Shown: positions 7,077 through 16,198, counted from the first letter of the stretch. The stretch is 38,608 nucleotides of DNA from an uncultured Nocardioides sp. (GCF_946885725.1 NZ_CAMPGZ010000010.1:1-38608); one strand, 5' to 3'. Numbers and translations: made by a program. Notes: generated by a model not told the origin, from the sequence alone.

Positions 7077-7727
7077 CTAGTCGCTCGAGCAGAGCCGGCG
7101 CATCTCGACCATGTACGACTTCAGCGACGGCAGACCGGCTTCCTTGCGGCGCTGCTCGACGCCGGCTGCGTCGGCGATCGAGGTGGCCGGGACCGGCTTC
7201 TTGCCGTTGCAGCGGATCTGGGTGCCGTAGGTCTGGTCCTCGCCGCGGGCGACGGCGACACGGTCGGTGAGGTAGGCGAGGTCGCCGGGGGACGCGTTGC
7301 CGTCCGCGACGGCCTCTTCCAGCAGGCCGAGGGCGCGGGCCTGGAGCTCCGGGTCGAGGTCGGCGTGCTGGGCGATCACCCACGCCGCGGTGGAGCCCTT
7401 CTTGCCGACCAGGTCCCAGCCGGGCCAGCCGTGCTCGTCCAGGATTTCTGCCAGCCGGGCCTGGCGCTCGTCGAGCGTGGTCGTGGAGTCCGCGCCCTGC
7501 CCGGTCATCTCGGCTTGGTCGTCGGCCTGCATCTTCACCAGCTCGTCGTGCAGGGCTTGGTCGAAGACGGCCGAGGAACTGGTGCTGGGACTTTCAGCGC
7601 TGGTGGAGCGGTCGGCATCCGGCTCGCCCGCCGCGTCGTCGCTGCTGCACGCGGACAGCCCGGTGAGCACGGTGAGCGCGAGGGCGAGCCCGGCCACCCG
7701 GATGACGGCGAGAACCCTGGTGCGCAT
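7077..7727 (-). CDS. Secreted lipoprotein, DUF6624-like
   Basis: 216 aa with a lipoprotein signal: basic MRTR start, hydrophobic VAGLALALTVLTG and lipobox LSAC (Cys 27), followed by a Ser/Thr/Asp-rich linker. The soluble domain (about 55-216) has PGWDLVGKKGSTAAWVIAQH and LEEAVADGNASPGDLAYLTD, recalled as typical of the DUF6624 family, whose function is unknown. Two Cys (in RCNGKKP and RRLCSSD) could form a disulfide outside the cell. The ATG at 7727 is preceded by GGGGGAG. It lies 18 bp downstream of the VOC gene on the same strand and may be co-transcribed with it. Confidence 0.8.
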   Translation of the reverse strand: MRTRVLAVIRVAGLALALTVLTGLSACSSDDAAGEPDADRSTSAESPSTSSSAVFDQALHDELVKMQADDQAEMTGQGADSTTTLDERQARLAEILDEHGWPGWDLVGKKGSTAAWVIAQHADLDPELQARALGLLEEAVADGNASPGDLAYLTDRVAVARGEDQTYGTQIRCNGKKPVPATSIADAAGVEQRRKEAGLPSLKSYMVEMRRLCSSD

Positions 7728-7744
7728 CGCCCGCTCCCCCTGAG

Positions 7745-8185
7745 TCAGTCGAGGTCGAACTCGTTGCCCTCAGGATCGCGCATCGTGATGAATCCCGCCT
7801 CCTGGTGCGCGGGGTCGGGCTCGAAGCGCTTGACGCGCTCGGCGCCGAGCGCGACCAGCGCCTCCGCCTTGGCCTCCAGCGCCGCCATCCGCTCGTCGCC
7901 GGACAGCCCGGGCGCGGCGCGGACGTCGAGGTGGACGCGGTTCTTCGCGCTCTTCCCCTCGGGCACCTTCTGGAAGAACAGCCGCGGCCCCCTGCCATCG
8001 GGGTCGAGGGCGGCGGAGCGGTCGTTGCGACGCTCGGGCGGCACGCCCCACGCGTCGAGCGCCGCGTCCCAGCTGTCGAACCCGGGCGGAGGCGGCTGCA
8101 GCTCGTAGCCGAGCACCTCGCACCAGAACTGCGCCTGGGCGCCGGGGTCGGCGCAGTCGAACGTCACCTGGACCTCGAGGCTCAT
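7745..8185 (-). CDS. VOC (glyoxalase-like) family protein
   Basis: 146 aa. It opens with MSLEVQVTFDCADPGAQAQF and ends with MRDPEGNEFDLD, the first and last beta-alpha-beta-beta-beta elements of a vicinal oxygen chelate fold; NRVHLDVRA is the central repeat. It resembles the large actinobacterial 'glyoxalase-like domain' group, mostly of unknown substrate. The predicted metal positions are not all recognisable, so catalysis is uncertain. The ATG at 8185 overlaps the stop of the upstream YjbR-like gene (ATGA), so the two are translationally coupled. Confidence 0.87.
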   Translation of the reverse strand: MSLEVQVTFDCADPGAQAQFWCEVLGYELQPPPPGFDSWDAALDAWGVPPERRNDRSAALDPDGRGPRLFFQKVPEGKSAKNRVHLDVRAAPGLSGDERMAALEAKAEALVALGAERVKRFEPDPAHQEAGFITMRDPEGNEFDLD

Positions 8186-8556
8186 CGGCCATCCCCTCCC
8201 GGTCGGAGCTTCTTGGGCAGCTTGGCGACGACGAGCTCGTAGGAGACGTCGACCGCCTCGAGCAGCTCGTCGTCGGGGATCGCGCCGCCGAGTCGCAGGG
8301 TGTTCCACCCGCCGCGGCCGATGTAGGCCATCACGGACGCGTCGTCGGGGTAGCGGTCGAGCCACTCGTCGGCCGCGCCCTCGCGGCCGGGGCCGCACTT
8401 CACGCCCACGGTGTCGGTGCCGAGGAACGCGAAGATCTTGCCGCGCTCCCCCGGGCCGACCTTGGCGACGCGGTCGTTCTCCCAGGGCGAGTCGGGCCAG
8501 GCGCCGGGCTTGGCCAGGGCGTACGACGCGATCTCGTCGGGACTCACGACGCGCAC
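8182..8556 (-). CDS. MmcQ/YjbR family DNA-binding-like protein
   Basis: 124 aa. The pattern KVGPGERGKIFAFLG, GVKCGPGREGAADEW, MAYIGRGGWNTLRLGGAIPD and a C-terminal YELVVAKLPKK fits the MmcQ/YjbR (CyaY-like fold) family. These small cytoplasmic proteins are often annotated as DNA-binding but have no firm function. It follows uvrB by 10 bp on the same strand and overlaps the VOC gene, so it may be read from the uvrB promoter. The start could be the GTG at 8556 or the GTG three codons later (VSPDEIASY); neither has a clear ribosome site. Confidence 0.82.
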   Translation of the reverse strand: MRVVSPDEIASYALAKPGAWPDSPWENDRVAKVGPGERGKIFAFLGTDTVGVKCGPGREGAADEWLDRYPDDASVMAYIGRGGWNTLRLGGAIPDDELLEAVDVSYELVVAKLPKKLRPGGDGR

Positions 8557-8566
8557 ACCCGAGGAC

Positions 8567-10687
8567 TCATCGGGCTCCGGCCTCCACCATCTGCCGCAAT
8601 TCGCGCTTGAGGTCCTGGATCTCGTCGCGCAGGCGGGCCGCCAGCTCGAACTGCAGCTCCGCGGCCGCGGCGTGCATCTGCTCGGTGAGCTGCTGGACCA
8701 GGTCGGCGAGCTCGGCGCTGGGCAGGCCGGCCAGCTCGGCGGCGTGCTTGCCGGACTCGCGGCCGAGGCCCGGGACCGGCTGGCCCTTCTTGGCGGCCTT
8801 GGGGTCGACGTTCTGCCAGGTCTTGAGCAGCTCCTCGGTGCTCTCGTCCTCGCGGGCGAGCATCTCGGTGATGTCGGCGATCTTCTTGCGCAACGGCTGC
8901 GGGTCGACGCCGTGGGCCTTGTTGTAGGCGACCTGCTTCTCGCGGCGGCGGTTGGTCTCCTCGATGGCCGCCTCCATCGAGGGCGTCACCTTGTCGGCGT
9001 ACATCACGACCTGGCCGGACACGTTGCGGGCCGCGCGGCCGATGGTCTGGATGAGCGACTTGTCGGAGCGCAGGAAGCCCTCCTTGTCGGCGTCGAGGAT
9101 CGCCACCAGCGACACCTCGGGCAGGTCGAGGCCCTCGCGGAGCAGGTTGATGCCGACGAGCACGTCGTACTGCCCCAGCCGCAGGTCGCGCAGCAGCTCG
9201 ATCCGCTTGAGCGTGTCGACCTCGCTGTGGAGGTAGCGGGTGCGGATGCCGGACTCGAGGAGGTAGTCGGTGAGGTCCTCCGACATCTTCTTGGTCAGCG
9301 TGGTGACCAGCACGCGCTCGTTGCGCTCGGTGCGGATCTTGATCTCGTGGATCAGGTCGTCGATCTGGCCCTTGGTCGGCTTGACGATGACCTCGGGGTC
9401 GACCAGACCGGTCGGCCGGATGATCTGCTCCACGACGTTGCCGCGGCCGCCGACCTTGGCCAGCTCGTAGTCGCCCGGGGTCGCCGAGAGGTAGATCGTC
9501 TGTCCGATCCGCTCGAGGAACTCCTCCCAGCGCAGCGGCCGGTTGTCCATCGCGCTCGGCAGCCGGAAGCCGTGGTCGACGAGGTTGCGCTTGCGGGACA
9601 TGTCGCCTTCGTACATGCCGCCGATCTGCGGAACGGCGACGTGCGACTCGTCGACGACGAGGAGGAAGTCCTCGGGGAAGTAGTCGAGCAGACAGTTGGG
9701 CGCCGAGCCGCGGCTGCGGCCGTCGATGTGCATCGAGTAGTTCTCGATGCCCGAGCAGGAGCCGACCTGGCGCATCATCTCGATGTCGTACGTCGTGCGC
9801 ATCCGCAGCCGCTGCGCCTCGAGCATCTTGCCCTGCTTCTCGAAGAACCGGAGCTGGTCCTCGAGCTCGAGCTCGATGCCGCGGATCGCCCGCTCCATGC
9901 GCTCGGGGCCGGCGACGTAGTGGGTCGCCGGGAAGATGTGCAGCTCCTCGTCCTCGGTGACGACCTCGCCGGTGACCGGGTGCAGCGTCATCAGCCGCTC
10001 GACCTCGTCGCCGAAGAACTCGACCCGGATCGCGAGCTCCTCGTAGACCGGGAACACCTCGAGGGTGTCGCCGCGCACCCGGAACGTGCCGCGGGTGAAC
10101 GACATGTCGTTGCGGGTGTACTGGATCTCGACGAGCCGGCGGAGCAGCTTGTCGCGGTCCCACTCCTGGCCGACGCGCAGCTGGACCATGCGGTCGACGT
10201 ACTCCTGGGGCGTGCCCAGGCCGTAGATGCAGGACACGGTCGACACCACGATGACGTCGCGGCGGGTCAGCAGCGAGTTGGTCGCGGAGTGCCGCAGCCG
10301 CTCGACCTCCTCGTTGATCGAGGAGTCCTTCTCGATGTAGGTGTCCGTCTGCGGGACGTAGGCCTCGGGCTGGTAGTAGTCGTAGTAGGAGACGAAGTAC
10401 TCGACGGCGTTGTTGGGCATCAGCTGCCGCAGCTCGTTGGCGAACTGCGCGGCCAGCGTCTTGTTGGGCTGCATCACCAGGGTCGGCCGCTGCAGCCGCT
10501 CGACCGCCCACGCGATCGTCGCGGTCTTGCCGGTGCCGGTCGCGCCCAGCAGGACGACGTCCTTCTCGCCCGCCTTGATCCGTCGCTCGATGTCCTCGAT
10601 CGCCGCGGGCTGGTCGCCCGACGGCTCGTAGTCGGACACCACCTTGAACGGCGCGACACGACGCTGCAGGTCGGTGACGGGTCTCAT
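8567..10687 (-). CDS. uvrB: Excinuclease ABC subunit UvrB
   Basis: 706 aa, full length. UvrB is the damage-verifying helicase of nucleotide excision repair: it is loaded by UvrA and recruits UvrC. Visible elements are the Walker A GATGTGKT, the beta-hairpin region [20 protein letters not shown], the DEAD-like VVDESHV, helicase motif LSATPGDYE, motif [11 protein letters not shown] and a C-terminal UVR motif ([20 protein letters not shown]) that contacts UvrC. The ATG at 10687 has no ribosome site but lies 7 nt after a TACGCT -10, implying a leaderless transcript. Upstream is a RecA-NDp-like motif. A long antisense frame on the other strand is a shadow. Confidence 0.98.
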   Translation of the reverse strand: MRPVTDLQRRVAPFKVVSDYEPSGDQPAAIEDIERRIKAGEKDVVLLGATGTGKTATIAWAVERLQRPTLVMQPNKTLAAQFANELRQLMPNNAVEYFVSYYDYYQPEAYVPQTDTYIEKDSSINEEVERLRHSATNSLLTRRDVIVVSTVSCIYGLGTPQEYVDRMVQLRVGQEWDRDKLLRRLVEIQYTRNDMSFTRGTFRVRGDTLEVFPVYEELAIRVEFFGDEVERLMTLHPVTGEVVTEDEELHIFPATHYVAGPERMERAIRGIELELEDQLRFFEKQGKMLEAQRLRMRTTYDIEMMRQVGSCSGIENYSMHIDGRSRGSAPNCLLDYFPEDFLLVVDESHVAVPQIGGMYEGDMSRKRNLVDHGFRLPSAMDNRPLRWEEFLERIGQTIYLSATPGDYELAKVGGRGNVVEQIIRPTGLVDPEVIVKPTKGQIDDLIHEIKIRTERNERVLVTTLTKKMSEDLTDYLLESGIRTRYLHSEVDTLKRIELLRDLRLGQYDVLVGINLLREGLDLPEVSLVAILDADKEGFLRSDKSLIQTIGRAARNVSGQVVMYADKVTPSMEAAIEETNRRREKQVAYNKAHGVDPQPLRKKIADITEMLAREDESTEELLKTWQNVDPKAAKKGQPVPGLGRESGKHAAELAGLPSAELADLVQQLTEQMHAAAAELQFELAARLRDEIQDLKRELRQMVEAGAR

Positions 10688-10694
10688 GCTTAGC

Positions 10695-10717
10695 AGCGTA
10701 CGTCCCGCCTCCGACAG
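10695..10717 (-). promoter_or_regulatory. RecA-NDp-like (PafBC-type) promoter of uvrB
   Basis: On the minus strand CTGTCGGAG (10717-10709), 8 nt, then TACGCT (10700-10695) reproduces TTGTCRGTG-N8-TANNNT, the LexA-independent DNA-damage promoter of mycobacteria, with 7 of 9 matches in the first block and exact spacing. The ATG follows 7 nt after the -10. Confidence 0.7.
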
Positions 10718-10753
10718 TCCCCTGTCCGATTCTTGGGCCGGATTCTTGGCAAG

Positions 10754-12028
10754 ATGTCCCCCGTGGAGCAGCGGGGCGCCAACATGGGACGGATGTGGGC
10801 GTTCCTGCGCGGCCCCGTGCGCCGAGCCCTGCTCATGGTCTTCGGCCTGCAGCTGCTCGTCGCGCTCGCCCTGACGCTGGTGGACTCCTACCGTCGCCGC
10901 GGCAAGAAGCCCTCGCCGTTCCCGGTGACCGAGCCGGTCCCGGTGAAGATCGGCGACGGCGAGGTGACGACGTACACCTTCGGCCGGGACCTGTACGACG
11001 ACATGCTCGACGCGATCGAGAAGGCCGAGCGGCGGATCCTCTTCGAGACCTACATCTGGAAGGGCGACGAGGTCGGCCAGCGGTTCAAGGACGCCCTGCA
11101 GGCCGCGGCGGGCCGCGGCGTCGAGGTCTACGCGATCTACGACACCTTCGCCAACGCCGTGGTCAGGCCGCAGTTCAAGCGCTTCGGGCCGCGGATGCGA
11201 GTGCTCGCCTACCCCGTCTACAACGCCGGCTGGCGGTTCTTCGACCTGCGCCGCTACGGCCGCGACCACCGCAAGATCATGGTGGTCGACGACCAGGTCG
11301 CGTTCGTCGGCGGCTACAACGTCGGTACGGCGTACGCCACGGAGTGGCGCGACACGCACGTCCGGATCACCGGCCCGGCCGTCTTCGATTTGTCCCGCGC
11401 CTTCGCGGACTTCTGGAACCTGCACCGCCGCCCGCGCCACGGCATGCAACCGCTGCTGCTGGAGGCAACGCCCGACTGGGAGCCGCGCATCCGGGTGCAC
11501 CGCAACGTCCCGCGGCTGTGGATGTTCCCGATCCGCGGGATGTACCTCGAGGCGATCAACCGCGCCGTCACCAACATCTGGATGACGCACGCCTACTTCA
11601 TCCCCGACGACGACTTCGTCGAGGAGCTCGTCTCGGCGGCCCAGCGGGGCGTCGACGTCCGGATCCTCGTGCCGCGCACCTCCAACCACGTCATCGCCGA
11701 CTGGCTGTCGCGCGGCTTCTACGGCGAGCTGCTCGCGGCGGGCGTGCGGATCTTCCGCTACGAGGGCGCGATGGTGCACGCCAAGACCGCGACCGTCGAC
11801 GGCCGCTGGTCGACCGTCGGCACGGCGAACATCGACCGGCTGTCGCTGACCGGCAACTACGAGATCAACGTCGAGTTCATCGATCCCGACCTGGCCGCGG
11901 AGATGGAGCGGATCTTCCTCAGCGACCTGTCCAACGCGACCGAGCTGACCACCGAGGAGTGGGCGTCGCGCGGCGTGCACAAGCGGTTCACCGAGCTCGT
12001 GCTGCGGCCCTTCCGTCCCCTGCTCTGA
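10754..12028 (+). CDS. Phospholipase D-family / cardiolipin synthase-like protein
   Basis: About 424 aa from the ATG at 10754 (ATG 10784 is an alternative). One N-terminal membrane segment ([19 protein letters not shown]) is followed by two PLD domains. The HKD motifs are complete: H-R-K-IMVV-D in [20 protein letters not shown] and H-A-K-TATV-D in [20 protein letters not shown]. Two HKD motifs in a membrane-anchored protein fit a bacterial cardiolipin synthase, which transfers phosphatidyl groups between phosphatidylglycerol molecules; a phospholipase is the alternative. It is divergent from uvrB. The direct repeat ATTCTTGG (twice within 10730-10750) lies just before the start. Confidence 0.88.
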   Translation: MSPVEQRGANMGRMWAFLRGPVRRALLMVFGLQLLVALALTLVDSYRRRGKKPSPFPVTEPVPVKIGDGEVTTYTFGRDLYDDMLDAIEKAERRILFETYIWKGDEVGQRFKDALQAAAGRGVEVYAIYDTFANAVVRPQFKRFGPRMRVLAYPVYNAGWRFFDLRRYGRDHRKIMVVDDQVAFVGGYNVGTAYATEWRDTHVRITGPAVFDLSRAFADFWNLHRRPRHGMQPLLLEATPDWEPRIRVHRNVPRLWMFPIRGMYLEAINRAVTNIWMTHAYFIPDDDFVEELVSAAQRGVDVRILVPRTSNHVIADWLSRGFYGELLAAGVRIFRYEGAMVHAKTATVDGRWSTVGTANIDRLSLTGNYEINVEFIDPDLAAEMERIFLSDLSNATELTTEEWASRGVHKRFTELVLRPFRPLL

Positions 12029-12098
12029 CCCCGGCCCCGCGGCGGCGACGCATGTTCGCCGCGCCCCTGGGAACTCTTGGACGAGACCTGGGGAGGGA

Positions 12099-12278
12099 AT
12101 GACCGTGCAGATCGACAAGGACACCGTCACCACCGCGCTGCGCGAGCGTGGCGACCACGACCGGGCCGTGCAGGCCGAGTGCGTGCTGCCGCGCAGCGTG
12201 GACACCGAGCGCGACGCCGGGCTCCTGATCCAGCTCGACGTCAACGCCGACGCCCTGGAGGCGACGCCGGAGGACTGA
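12099..12278 (+). CDS. Small conserved-looking protein, 59 aa
   Basis: ATG at 12099 directly after a strong GGGAGGGA ribosome site. The product begins [20 protein letters not shown] and ends ALEATPED. It is soluble and acidic, with a predicted N-terminal helix, a single Cys and no signal or membrane segment. It resembles small actinobacterial proteins of unknown function with an RERGDHD/A-A-A-E helix, but I cannot name a family. It lies 70 bp downstream of the PLD gene on the same strand, so may share its transcript. Codon-position GC bias fits a real gene. Confidence 0.7.
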   Translation: MTVQIDKDTVTTALRERGDHDRAVQAECVLPRSVDTERDAGLLIQLDVNADALEATPED

Positions 12279-12290
12279 CCGCCCGAGCAC

Positions 12291-12899
12291 TCAGAGCATC
12301 CGGCGTAGCAGCCGGTCGCGGTCCACAAGCGTGTGCTTGAGCACGAGCCCGAGGTGCAGCGCGAGAGCCACGTAGAACGTCACGTGGCTGGCGATGTGCA
12401 CCGGCAGCAGGCCGTCGTCGACCAGCAGCACCCCGATGCCGGACAACGGCATCACCACGAGCGTGAAGTAGAGGACCTGCTCGGTGCGGTGCGCCAGCTT
12501 GCGCTCGCTCTCGGACAGGGTCTCGGCCCACGGCGGCAGGGGTACGACGCGCCTCCGCACGAGCCGGACCACGGCGAGGAGCAGCAGGATGAGGCCGAAC
12601 GCGACGTGCGTGGTCAGCACCGGCTGGTCGCCGCTGGTCACCTCGTCGACCGTCGTGCCGAGGTCCGGGTCGCCGGCACGCTCCTTGGCAGCGTCCGCGA
12701 GCTCCTCGAGCCGCTCCTCCTCGGCCTCGGTGGTCGCCCGGTCGGCGCGCGCGTCCAGCGCGTCCTCGACGCGGTCCTGGGGGTCCTCGACGTCGAGGGA
12801 GTAGCCCACGACGAGCTGCGTCGCGAGCACCAGGACCGTCAGCCAGTGCAGCACCTTGGTGGCCAGGGGGTAGCCGGTCACGACCTGGGTCTCGGTCAT
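12291..12899 (-). CDS. Cytochrome b561-like membrane protein
   Basis: 202 aa, four membrane segments. Candidate haem-ligand histidines lie in [26 protein letters not shown] and [10 protein letters not shown], the layout of prokaryotic cytochrome b561/b6-type electron-transfer proteins. The loop between TM1 and TM2 (about residues 36-95) is unusually long and strongly acidic, with many D/E/A residues predicted helical; this is atypical for b561. The ATG overlaps the stop of the alkA-like gene (ATGA), so translation is coupled although the functions look unrelated. It ends 12 bp from the small 59-aa gene, convergently. Confidence 0.82.
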   Translation of the reverse strand: MTETQVVTGYPLATKVLHWLTVLVLATQLVVGYSLDVEDPQDRVEDALDARADRATTEAEEERLEELADAAKERAGDPDLGTTVDEVTSGDQPVLTTHVAFGLILLLLAVVRLVRRRVVPLPPWAETLSESERKLAHRTEQVLYFTLVVMPLSGIGVLLVDDGLLPVHIASHVTFYVALALHLGLVLKHTLVDRDRLLRRML

Positions 12900-13828
12900 G
12901 CGTACCTCACCGGCAGGTGCCGGCGAGGCGCCATCCGTGGACCCCGCCGGGGACGGCCCAGCCCACCGAGCTCGACCAGCCGCTGCACCCGGTACCGGTG
13001 CGGGCGGTAGGGCTCCAGCAGCTCGGCCAGCCCGTCGTCGTCGACGGCCTCGCCCGTCAGCGCGTAGCCGACGTTCTTCGCGATGTGGTAGTCACCGAAG
13101 CTCACCGCGTCGGCGTCGCCGTGCGCGCGGAACCGGGTCTCGGCCGAGGTCCACACCCCGATGCCCGGCAGGCTGCGCAGCCGGCGGTCCACCTCGTCGG
13201 ACGGGAGCCCCACGGTGCGCTCCAGCGAGGACGCGACCCGGGCCGCCGTGACGACGGCCCGTGAGCGCGCCGGGTCGACGTGCATGCGCAGCCACTCCCA
13301 CGACGGGATCGTGCGGAGCCGCTCGGGCGTCGGCGGGACCCACAGCAGCCGCTCCGCGCCGGGGCCGGGCGCCCTCTCGCCGTACCGGCGGACGAGCATG
13401 CGGAACCCGGCGAACGCCTCCTGTCCGGTCACCTTCTGCTCGATGATCGCCGGCACCAGCGACTCCATGACCAGGCCGGTGCGGGTGATCCGCCAGTGCC
13501 CGAAGCGGCGGTGCAGGTCGGCCACCACGTCGTGGTGCGGCTCGAACGCGCTCGGGTCGTCCTCGGCGCCGAGCATCGCCGGGACCGAGTCGAGCACCCA
13601 CGCCGCGCCGCTCCCCCACGCTGTCGCGTGCACCCGGCCGTCGAGCGACTGCTGCAGCCGGAGCGTGGTCGGCCCCTCCGGGGTAAGGATGCCGCGCCAG
13701 ACCGTGCCGTCGGGATCGGTGCGGAACGTCGGGTCGCCGCCGCCGTGCCGCAGGATCGACAGCACCTGGCGCATCGGCAGCGGCCAGGCGGGCTGCCAGA
13801 CGCGCTCGAGCTCGGTGGGTGCGGGCAC
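12896..13828 (-). CDS. DNA-3-methyladenine glycosylase 2-like (AlkA/HhH-GPD)
   Basis: 310 aa. The HhH-GPD region has the helix-hairpin-helix LRSLPGIGVWTSAE (about 218-230) and the catalytic aspartate D246 in SFGDYHI; LVPAIIEQKVTGQEAFAGFR is the usual helix before it. Such enzymes excise alkylated purines to start base excision repair. The N-terminal 100 residues follow the AlkA-type beta domain. The GTG start at 13828 sits 6 nt after a TAGGGT -10, with no ribosome site, so the mRNA is probably leaderless. It is divergent from ligB, whose promoter is interleaved with this one. Confidence 0.88.
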   Translation of the reverse strand: MPAPTELERVWQPAWPLPMRQVLSILRHGGGDPTFRTDPDGTVWRGILTPEGPTTLRLQQSLDGRVHATAWGSGAAWVLDSVPAMLGAEDDPSAFEPHHDVVADLHRRFGHWRITRTGLVMESLVPAIIEQKVTGQEAFAGFRMLVRRYGERAPGPGAERLLWVPPTPERLRTIPSWEWLRMHVDPARSRAVVTAARVASSLERTVGLPSDEVDRRLRSLPGIGVWTSAETRFRAHGDADAVSFGDYHIAKNVGYALTGEAVDDDGLAELLEPYRPHRYRVQRLVELGGLGRPRRGPRMAPRRHLPVRYA

Positions 13829-13834
13829 GTCGTC

Positions 13835-13857
13835 ACCCTAAGGCGTCGGTGCGACAG
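13835..13857 (-). promoter_or_regulatory. RecA-NDp-like promoter of the alkA-like gene
   Basis: On the minus strand CTGTCGCAC (13857-13849), 8 nt, TAGGGT (13840-13835), 6 nt, GTG. The TGTCG core and the exact N8 spacing to a TANNNT -10 match the RecA-NDp pattern; the last three bases of the first block do not. Confidence 0.5.
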
Positions 13858-13865
13858 GGCAGGAT
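13843..13865 (+). promoter_or_regulatory. RecA-NDp-like promoter of ligB
   Basis: On the plus strand GCGTCGGTG (13843-13851), 8 nt, CAGGAT (13860-13865), 6 nt, ATG. Seven of nine bases match TTGTCRGTG with exact spacing; the -10 has C instead of T at its first base. It overlaps the minus-strand motif around the dyad GTCG-GTG-CGAC. Confidence 0.5.
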
Positions 13866-13871
13866 GACCGC

Positions 13872-15416
13872 ATGCTGCTCGCCGACCTCGTCGCCGCCCA
13901 CGCGGCCGTGCGCGCCACCCGCTCCCGCAAGGCCAAAGTCGCCGCCCTGGCGGACGTGCTGGCGCGCGCCGCCGCCGAGGGCGACGAGGTGCTGTCCGTG
14001 GTCGTGCACTACCTCGGCGGGTCGCTCCGGCAGCGGCGCACCGGGCTCGGTTGGCGCGGGCTGATGGCACTGCCGGAGCCGGCGGAGAGCCCGTCGCTCG
14101 ACGCGGTCGAGGTCGACGCGGCCTTCGAGCGGCTCGGCGAGGTCGCCGGAGCCGGCTCCAAGGCGGTCCGCGAGGAGCAGGTGCGCGACCTGTTCGGCCG
14201 GGCCACGGCCGACGAGCAGGCCTACCTGCGCGGGCTCGTCACCGGCGAGCTCCGTCAGGGCGCTCTCGACGCGCTGGTGCTCGACGCGGTGGCCGCGGCC
14301 GCGGAGGTGGCACCGGACGGTGTTCGGCGGGCGGCGATGTTCGCGGGGGCGACCGCGCCAGTAGCGGTGGCCGCGCTGCGCGACGGCGAGGAGGCGCTGG
14401 GCGCGTTCCGCCTCGAGGTCATGCGCCCGGTGCGACCCATGCTCGCGTCGAGCGCGCCGGACCTCGACGCGGCGTTCGAGGGTTTCGACGGCGAGGTCGC
14501 CGTGGACACCAAGCTCGACGGCATCCGCGTGCAAGTGCACAAGCACGGCGACGACGTCCGGGTCTGGACCCGCAGCCTCGACGAGATCACCGTCCGGGTG
14601 CCCGAGGTGGTCGAGCTGGTGCGCGACCTGCCCTACGGGCGGCTCGTCCTCGACGGCGAGGCGATCGCGCTCGACGACGCCGGCCGGGCGCGTCCGTTCC
14701 AGGAGACCGGCGCGCGCACGGCGAGCCGCAGCGACATCGAGACGCTGCGTCGCGAGGTCCCGCTGACGTCGTACTTCTTCGACCTGCTGCTCGTCGACGA
14801 CGAGGACCTCGTCGACACCCCCGCGCGCGAGCGGCTGACCCGGCTGGCCGAGGTGGTGCCGGAGCACGCGCTGGTGCCGCGGGTGCTGACCGCCGACCCG
14901 GCCGAGGCCCGCGGCCTGTTCGCCACGGTCGTCGCCGACGGTCACGAGGGCGTGGTGGTCAAGGCGCTCGACGCGCCCTACGCCGCCGGACGCCGCGGCG
15001 CGGCCTGGGTCAAGGTCAAGCCGCGGCACACGCTCGACCTGGTGGTGCTGGCCGTCGAGTGGGGCTCCGGCCGCCGGCAGGGCTGGCTGTCCAACGTCCA
15101 CCTCGGCGCCCGCGACCCGGAGACGGGCGACTTCGTGATGCTCGGCAAGACGTTCAAGGGCATGACCGACGAGATGCTGGCCTGGCAGACCGAGCGGTTC
15201 CTCGAGCTCGAGACCTCGCGCGAGCGGCACGTCGTGCGTGTCCGGCCCGAGCAGGTCGTCGAGATCGCGTTCGACGGGCTGCAGCGCTCCACCCGCTACC
15301 CCGGCGGGCTGGCGCTGCGCTTCGCCCGGGTGCTGCGCTACCGCGACGACAAGACCGCCGACGAGGCCGACACCATCGAGACGGTGCGGACGCTCGGCAA
15401 GGTGTACGACGCGTGA
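13872..15416 (+). CDS. ligB: ATP-dependent DNA ligase (LigB type)
   Basis: 514 aa, close in length and sequence to mycobacterial LigB. The adenylation domain carries the nucleophile lysine K214 in VDTKLDGIRVQVHK (motif I), TRSLDEIT, DGEAIAL (motif III region), GHEGVVVKALDAPY (motif IV) and WVKVKP (motif V). An N-terminal DNA-binding domain (about 1-195) and a C-terminal OB-fold (LVVLAVEWGSGRRQGWLSNV) complete it. It seals nicks with ATP and acts in repair rather than replication, which uses NAD+-dependent LigA. The ATG at 13872 follows a possible -10 by 6 nt; no ribosome site is seen. Confidence 0.96.
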   Translation: MLLADLVAAHAAVRATRSRKAKVAALADVLARAAAEGDEVLSVVVHYLGGSLRQRRTGLGWRGLMALPEPAESPSLDAVEVDAAFERLGEVAGAGSKAVREEQVRDLFGRATADEQAYLRGLVTGELRQGALDALVLDAVAAAAEVAPDGVRRAAMFAGATAPVAVAALRDGEEALGAFRLEVMRPVRPMLASSAPDLDAAFEGFDGEVAVDTKLDGIRVQVHKHGDDVRVWTRSLDEITVRVPEVVELVRDLPYGRLVLDGEAIALDDAGRARPFQETGARTASRSDIETLRREVPLTSYFFDLLLVDDEDLVDTPARERLTRLAEVVPEHALVPRVLTADPAEARGLFATVVADGHEGVVVKALDAPYAAGRRGAAWVKVKPRHTLDLVVLAVEWGSGRRQGWLSNVHLGARDPETGDFVMLGKTFKGMTDEMLAWQTERFLELETSRERHVVRVRPEQVVEIAFDGLQRSTRYPGGLALRFARVLRYRDDKTADEADTIETVRTLGKVYDA

Positions 15417-15448
15417 CACGACCTGTCACACCGGTTGCCGACCGCACG

Positions 15449-15454
15449 TAGCAT
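15449..15454 (+). promoter_or_regulatory. -10 element of the tetR gene, probable leaderless start
   Basis: TAGCAT lies 6 nt before the GTG at 15461. No ribosome site is visible in the 44-bp gap after ligB. Confidence 0.45.
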
Positions 15455-15460
15455 GACGGC

Positions 15461-16198
15461 GTGACCAGCGCCGACACCACCGCGCGGGCGGAGGAAGCCG
15501 ACCCCAGCACGCCCGAGTCAGCCACCGACGGGCGCCGCAGCGCAGCCGCCGCCCGGCGCCGCCGCCGCGAGGCCGAGATCCTGACCGCCACGCGCCACCT
15601 CTTCGACGCCCGAGGCGTGCGCGACGCGCAGATCGAGGACATCGCCCGCGCCGTCGGGATCAACCGGGCGATCATCTACCGGCACTTCACCGGCAAGGAG
15701 GAGCTGTTCGCGCTCACCCTCGTCGGCTACCTCGACGAGCTCGACCAGCGGCTCGCCGCCGCGGACGACCCGAGCGCCGACGCCGTGCGACGGCTGCGCG
15801 CGATCACCGAGGCGTTCATCGACTACGGCCTCGCCTACCCGGCGTTCGTCGACTGCGCCCTGACGCTGATGCGCCGCCCCGGCCCCGAGCTGCTCGAGGA
15901 GATCAGCGAGGGCGCGATGTTCCGCCTCGGCCGGTCGATCAGCACCTGCCTGGCGCGCGTCGCCGCGGCGATCCAGGCCGGCGTCGACGAGGGCAGCTTC
16001 CACACCGACGACGTGCACCTGCTCGCCAACACGCTCTACGCCGCCGGCCTCGGCGGCATGCAGCTCGCCCGGGTCGGCATGCTCGTCAAGCAGGCCGCGC
16101 CCGGCATCCCGACCGTGGCGTCGCTGTCACCCGAGCAGGTCAAGGAGCACCTGGTCGCCAGCAGCATCGCGATGGCCGTCGGGGCCCCCCGCAGCTGA
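15461..16198 (+). CDS. TetR family transcriptional regulator
   Basis: 245 aa. After a disordered, Ala/Arg-rich N-terminus of about 35 residues comes a TetR HTH (IEDIARAVGINRAIIYRHFTGKEELF, about 65-90). The ligand domain (about 100-240) is helical and shows FVDCALTLMRRPG. The ligand is unknown. It sits next to the thiolase, FabG4 and HtdX-like genes, so control of fatty-acyl metabolism is a reasonable inference. Its stop is separated by one base from the stop of the convergent thiolase gene, with no obvious terminator hairpin between, so the two transcripts may overlap. Confidence 0.9.
   Translation: MTSADTTARAEEADPSTPESATDGRRSAAAARRRRREAEILTATRHLFDARGVRDAQIEDIARAVGINRAIIYRHFTGKEELFALTLVGYLDELDQRLAAADDPSADAVRRLRAITEAFIDYGLAYPAFVDCALTLMRRPGPELLEEISEGAMFRLGRSISTCLARVAAAIQAGVDEGSFHTDDVHLLANTLYAAGLGGMQLARVGMLVKQAAPGIPTVASLSPEQVKEHLVASSIAMAVGAPRS

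Noticed and set aside
8411..10693. A 760-codon open frame on the plus strand opposite uvrB
   Set aside because: It is the antisense shadow of a high-GC gene; composition is dominated by L, V, D, H and R with no recognisable motif, while the minus strand clearly encodes UvrB.
10688..10753. LexA (SOS) box for uvrB
   Set aside because: No GAAC-N4-GTTC-like dyad is visible; the RecA-NDp-like pattern explains the promoter better.
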